NCBI GenBank assembly: GCA_007127495.1
Contig: SKZG01000157.1
Coordinates: 1-6,221 of the forward strand
Source: Planctomycetales bacterium
Lineage (GTDB): Bacteria; Planctomycetota; Planctomycetia; Pirellulales; Thermoguttaceae
Direction of reading: 5' to 3'
Length of the DNA stretch: 6,221 bases
Numbering within the stretch: the first letter of the stretch is position 1; the number at the start of each line of letters is the position of its first letter. A program made the position numbers and the translations under genes. Positions 6,024 through 6,221 of this stretch are shown one piece after another. Under the pieces are notes generated by a model. The model was not told where the DNA came from. It saw only the letters and a list, made by a program, of their open reading frames with translations, and did no database searches.

Positions 6024-6221
6024 ATGCCACGAACCGCCCGATCGACCGAAGCAGGCATGGTGTACCACGTGCTGAATCGTGGGAACGGCCGGATGCGGAT
6101 CTTCGCCACCGCCATGCAAACGATCGGCGCGTCGTGGATGATCTTGGCCTGCGGTGGTGAAGGATTGTCGCCGTCTCTGATGGCCGCCCAGTTGGCAAGT
6201 CTGGCCGAGCAAACGGTGGGC
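6024..6221 (+). pseudogene. REP-associated tyrosine transposase (RAYT, Y1_Tnp/IS200-like), N-terminal part, probably degenerate
   Basis: The frame from the ATG at 6024 is open to the window edge (66 codons). Its first 28 residues, MPRTARSTEAGMVYHVLNRG followed by NGRMRIF, match the typical opening of RAYT transposases: MPR-AR, then G-x-x-YHV-NRG-N-R-x-x-x-F. In intact proteins this Y1 HUH-nuclease domain begins this way and continues with an acidic K-D-x-D-Y-x-x-F segment and later a HUH motif. Here residues after about 28 (ATAMQTIGASWMILACGG and onward) show no such continuation, so the gene appears cut by a deletion or fused to unrelated DNA near base 6107. No Shine-Dalgarno site is visible. 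The true 3' limit is outside the window, so a fusion or annotated hypothetical protein cannot be excluded. Confidence 0.6.

Noticed and set aside
5912..6212. Short reverse-strand open frames at the right edge
   Set aside because: They lie antisense to the RAYT-like start and the 3' end of UroD 3 and show no recognisable family. A real gene fragment in 6107-6221 on either strand cannot be fully excluded.

Overview
The window is GC-rich and densely coded, with every supported gene on the + strand. Several traits suggest a bacterium of the Planctomycetota or a neighbouring phylum (Lentisphaerae/Verrucomicrobia): multiple uroporphyrinogen-decarboxylase-domain (UroD-domain) paralogs beside a sugar porter and a LacI-type regulator, mixed Shine-Dalgarno and SD-less starts, and a REP-associated (Y1/IS200-like) transposase start of a kind frequent in those genomes. 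This placement is an inference from gene content, not a sequence match.

Layout: 1-173 is the C-terminal end of a LacI/PurR-family regulator. After a 70-base gap containing a perfect 15-bp tandem repeat (200-229) comes a BadF/N-acetylglucosamine-kinase-type ATPase (about 244-1287). Its stop overlaps the start of a first UroD-domain protein (1284-2396) in an ATGA junction. A 46-base gap with a good ribosome binding site leads to a second UroD-domain protein (2443-3492), which is the most like the MtaA/MtbA zinc methyltransferases. A 95-base gap precedes a complete MFS sugar porter (3588-4934). A third UroD-domain protein (4915-5952) overlaps the end of the porter by 20 bases. The last 270 bases hold the N-terminal part of a RAYT-type transposase that loses family resemblance after about 28 codons.

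Together the genes look like a catabolic operon for a small carbohydrate or related compound: a sugar-responsive repressor, a sugar importer, a sugar-kinase-like protein, and three divergent UroD-fold enzymes. None of the three looks like true HemE. All keep a His-x-Cys pair typical of the zinc site of corrinoid methyltransferases, but they differ at the third ligand position. The speculative reading is demethylation or other corrinoid-linked processing of a modified (for example O-methylated) sugar. No corrinoid-binding protein lies in the window, so this remains a hypothesis.
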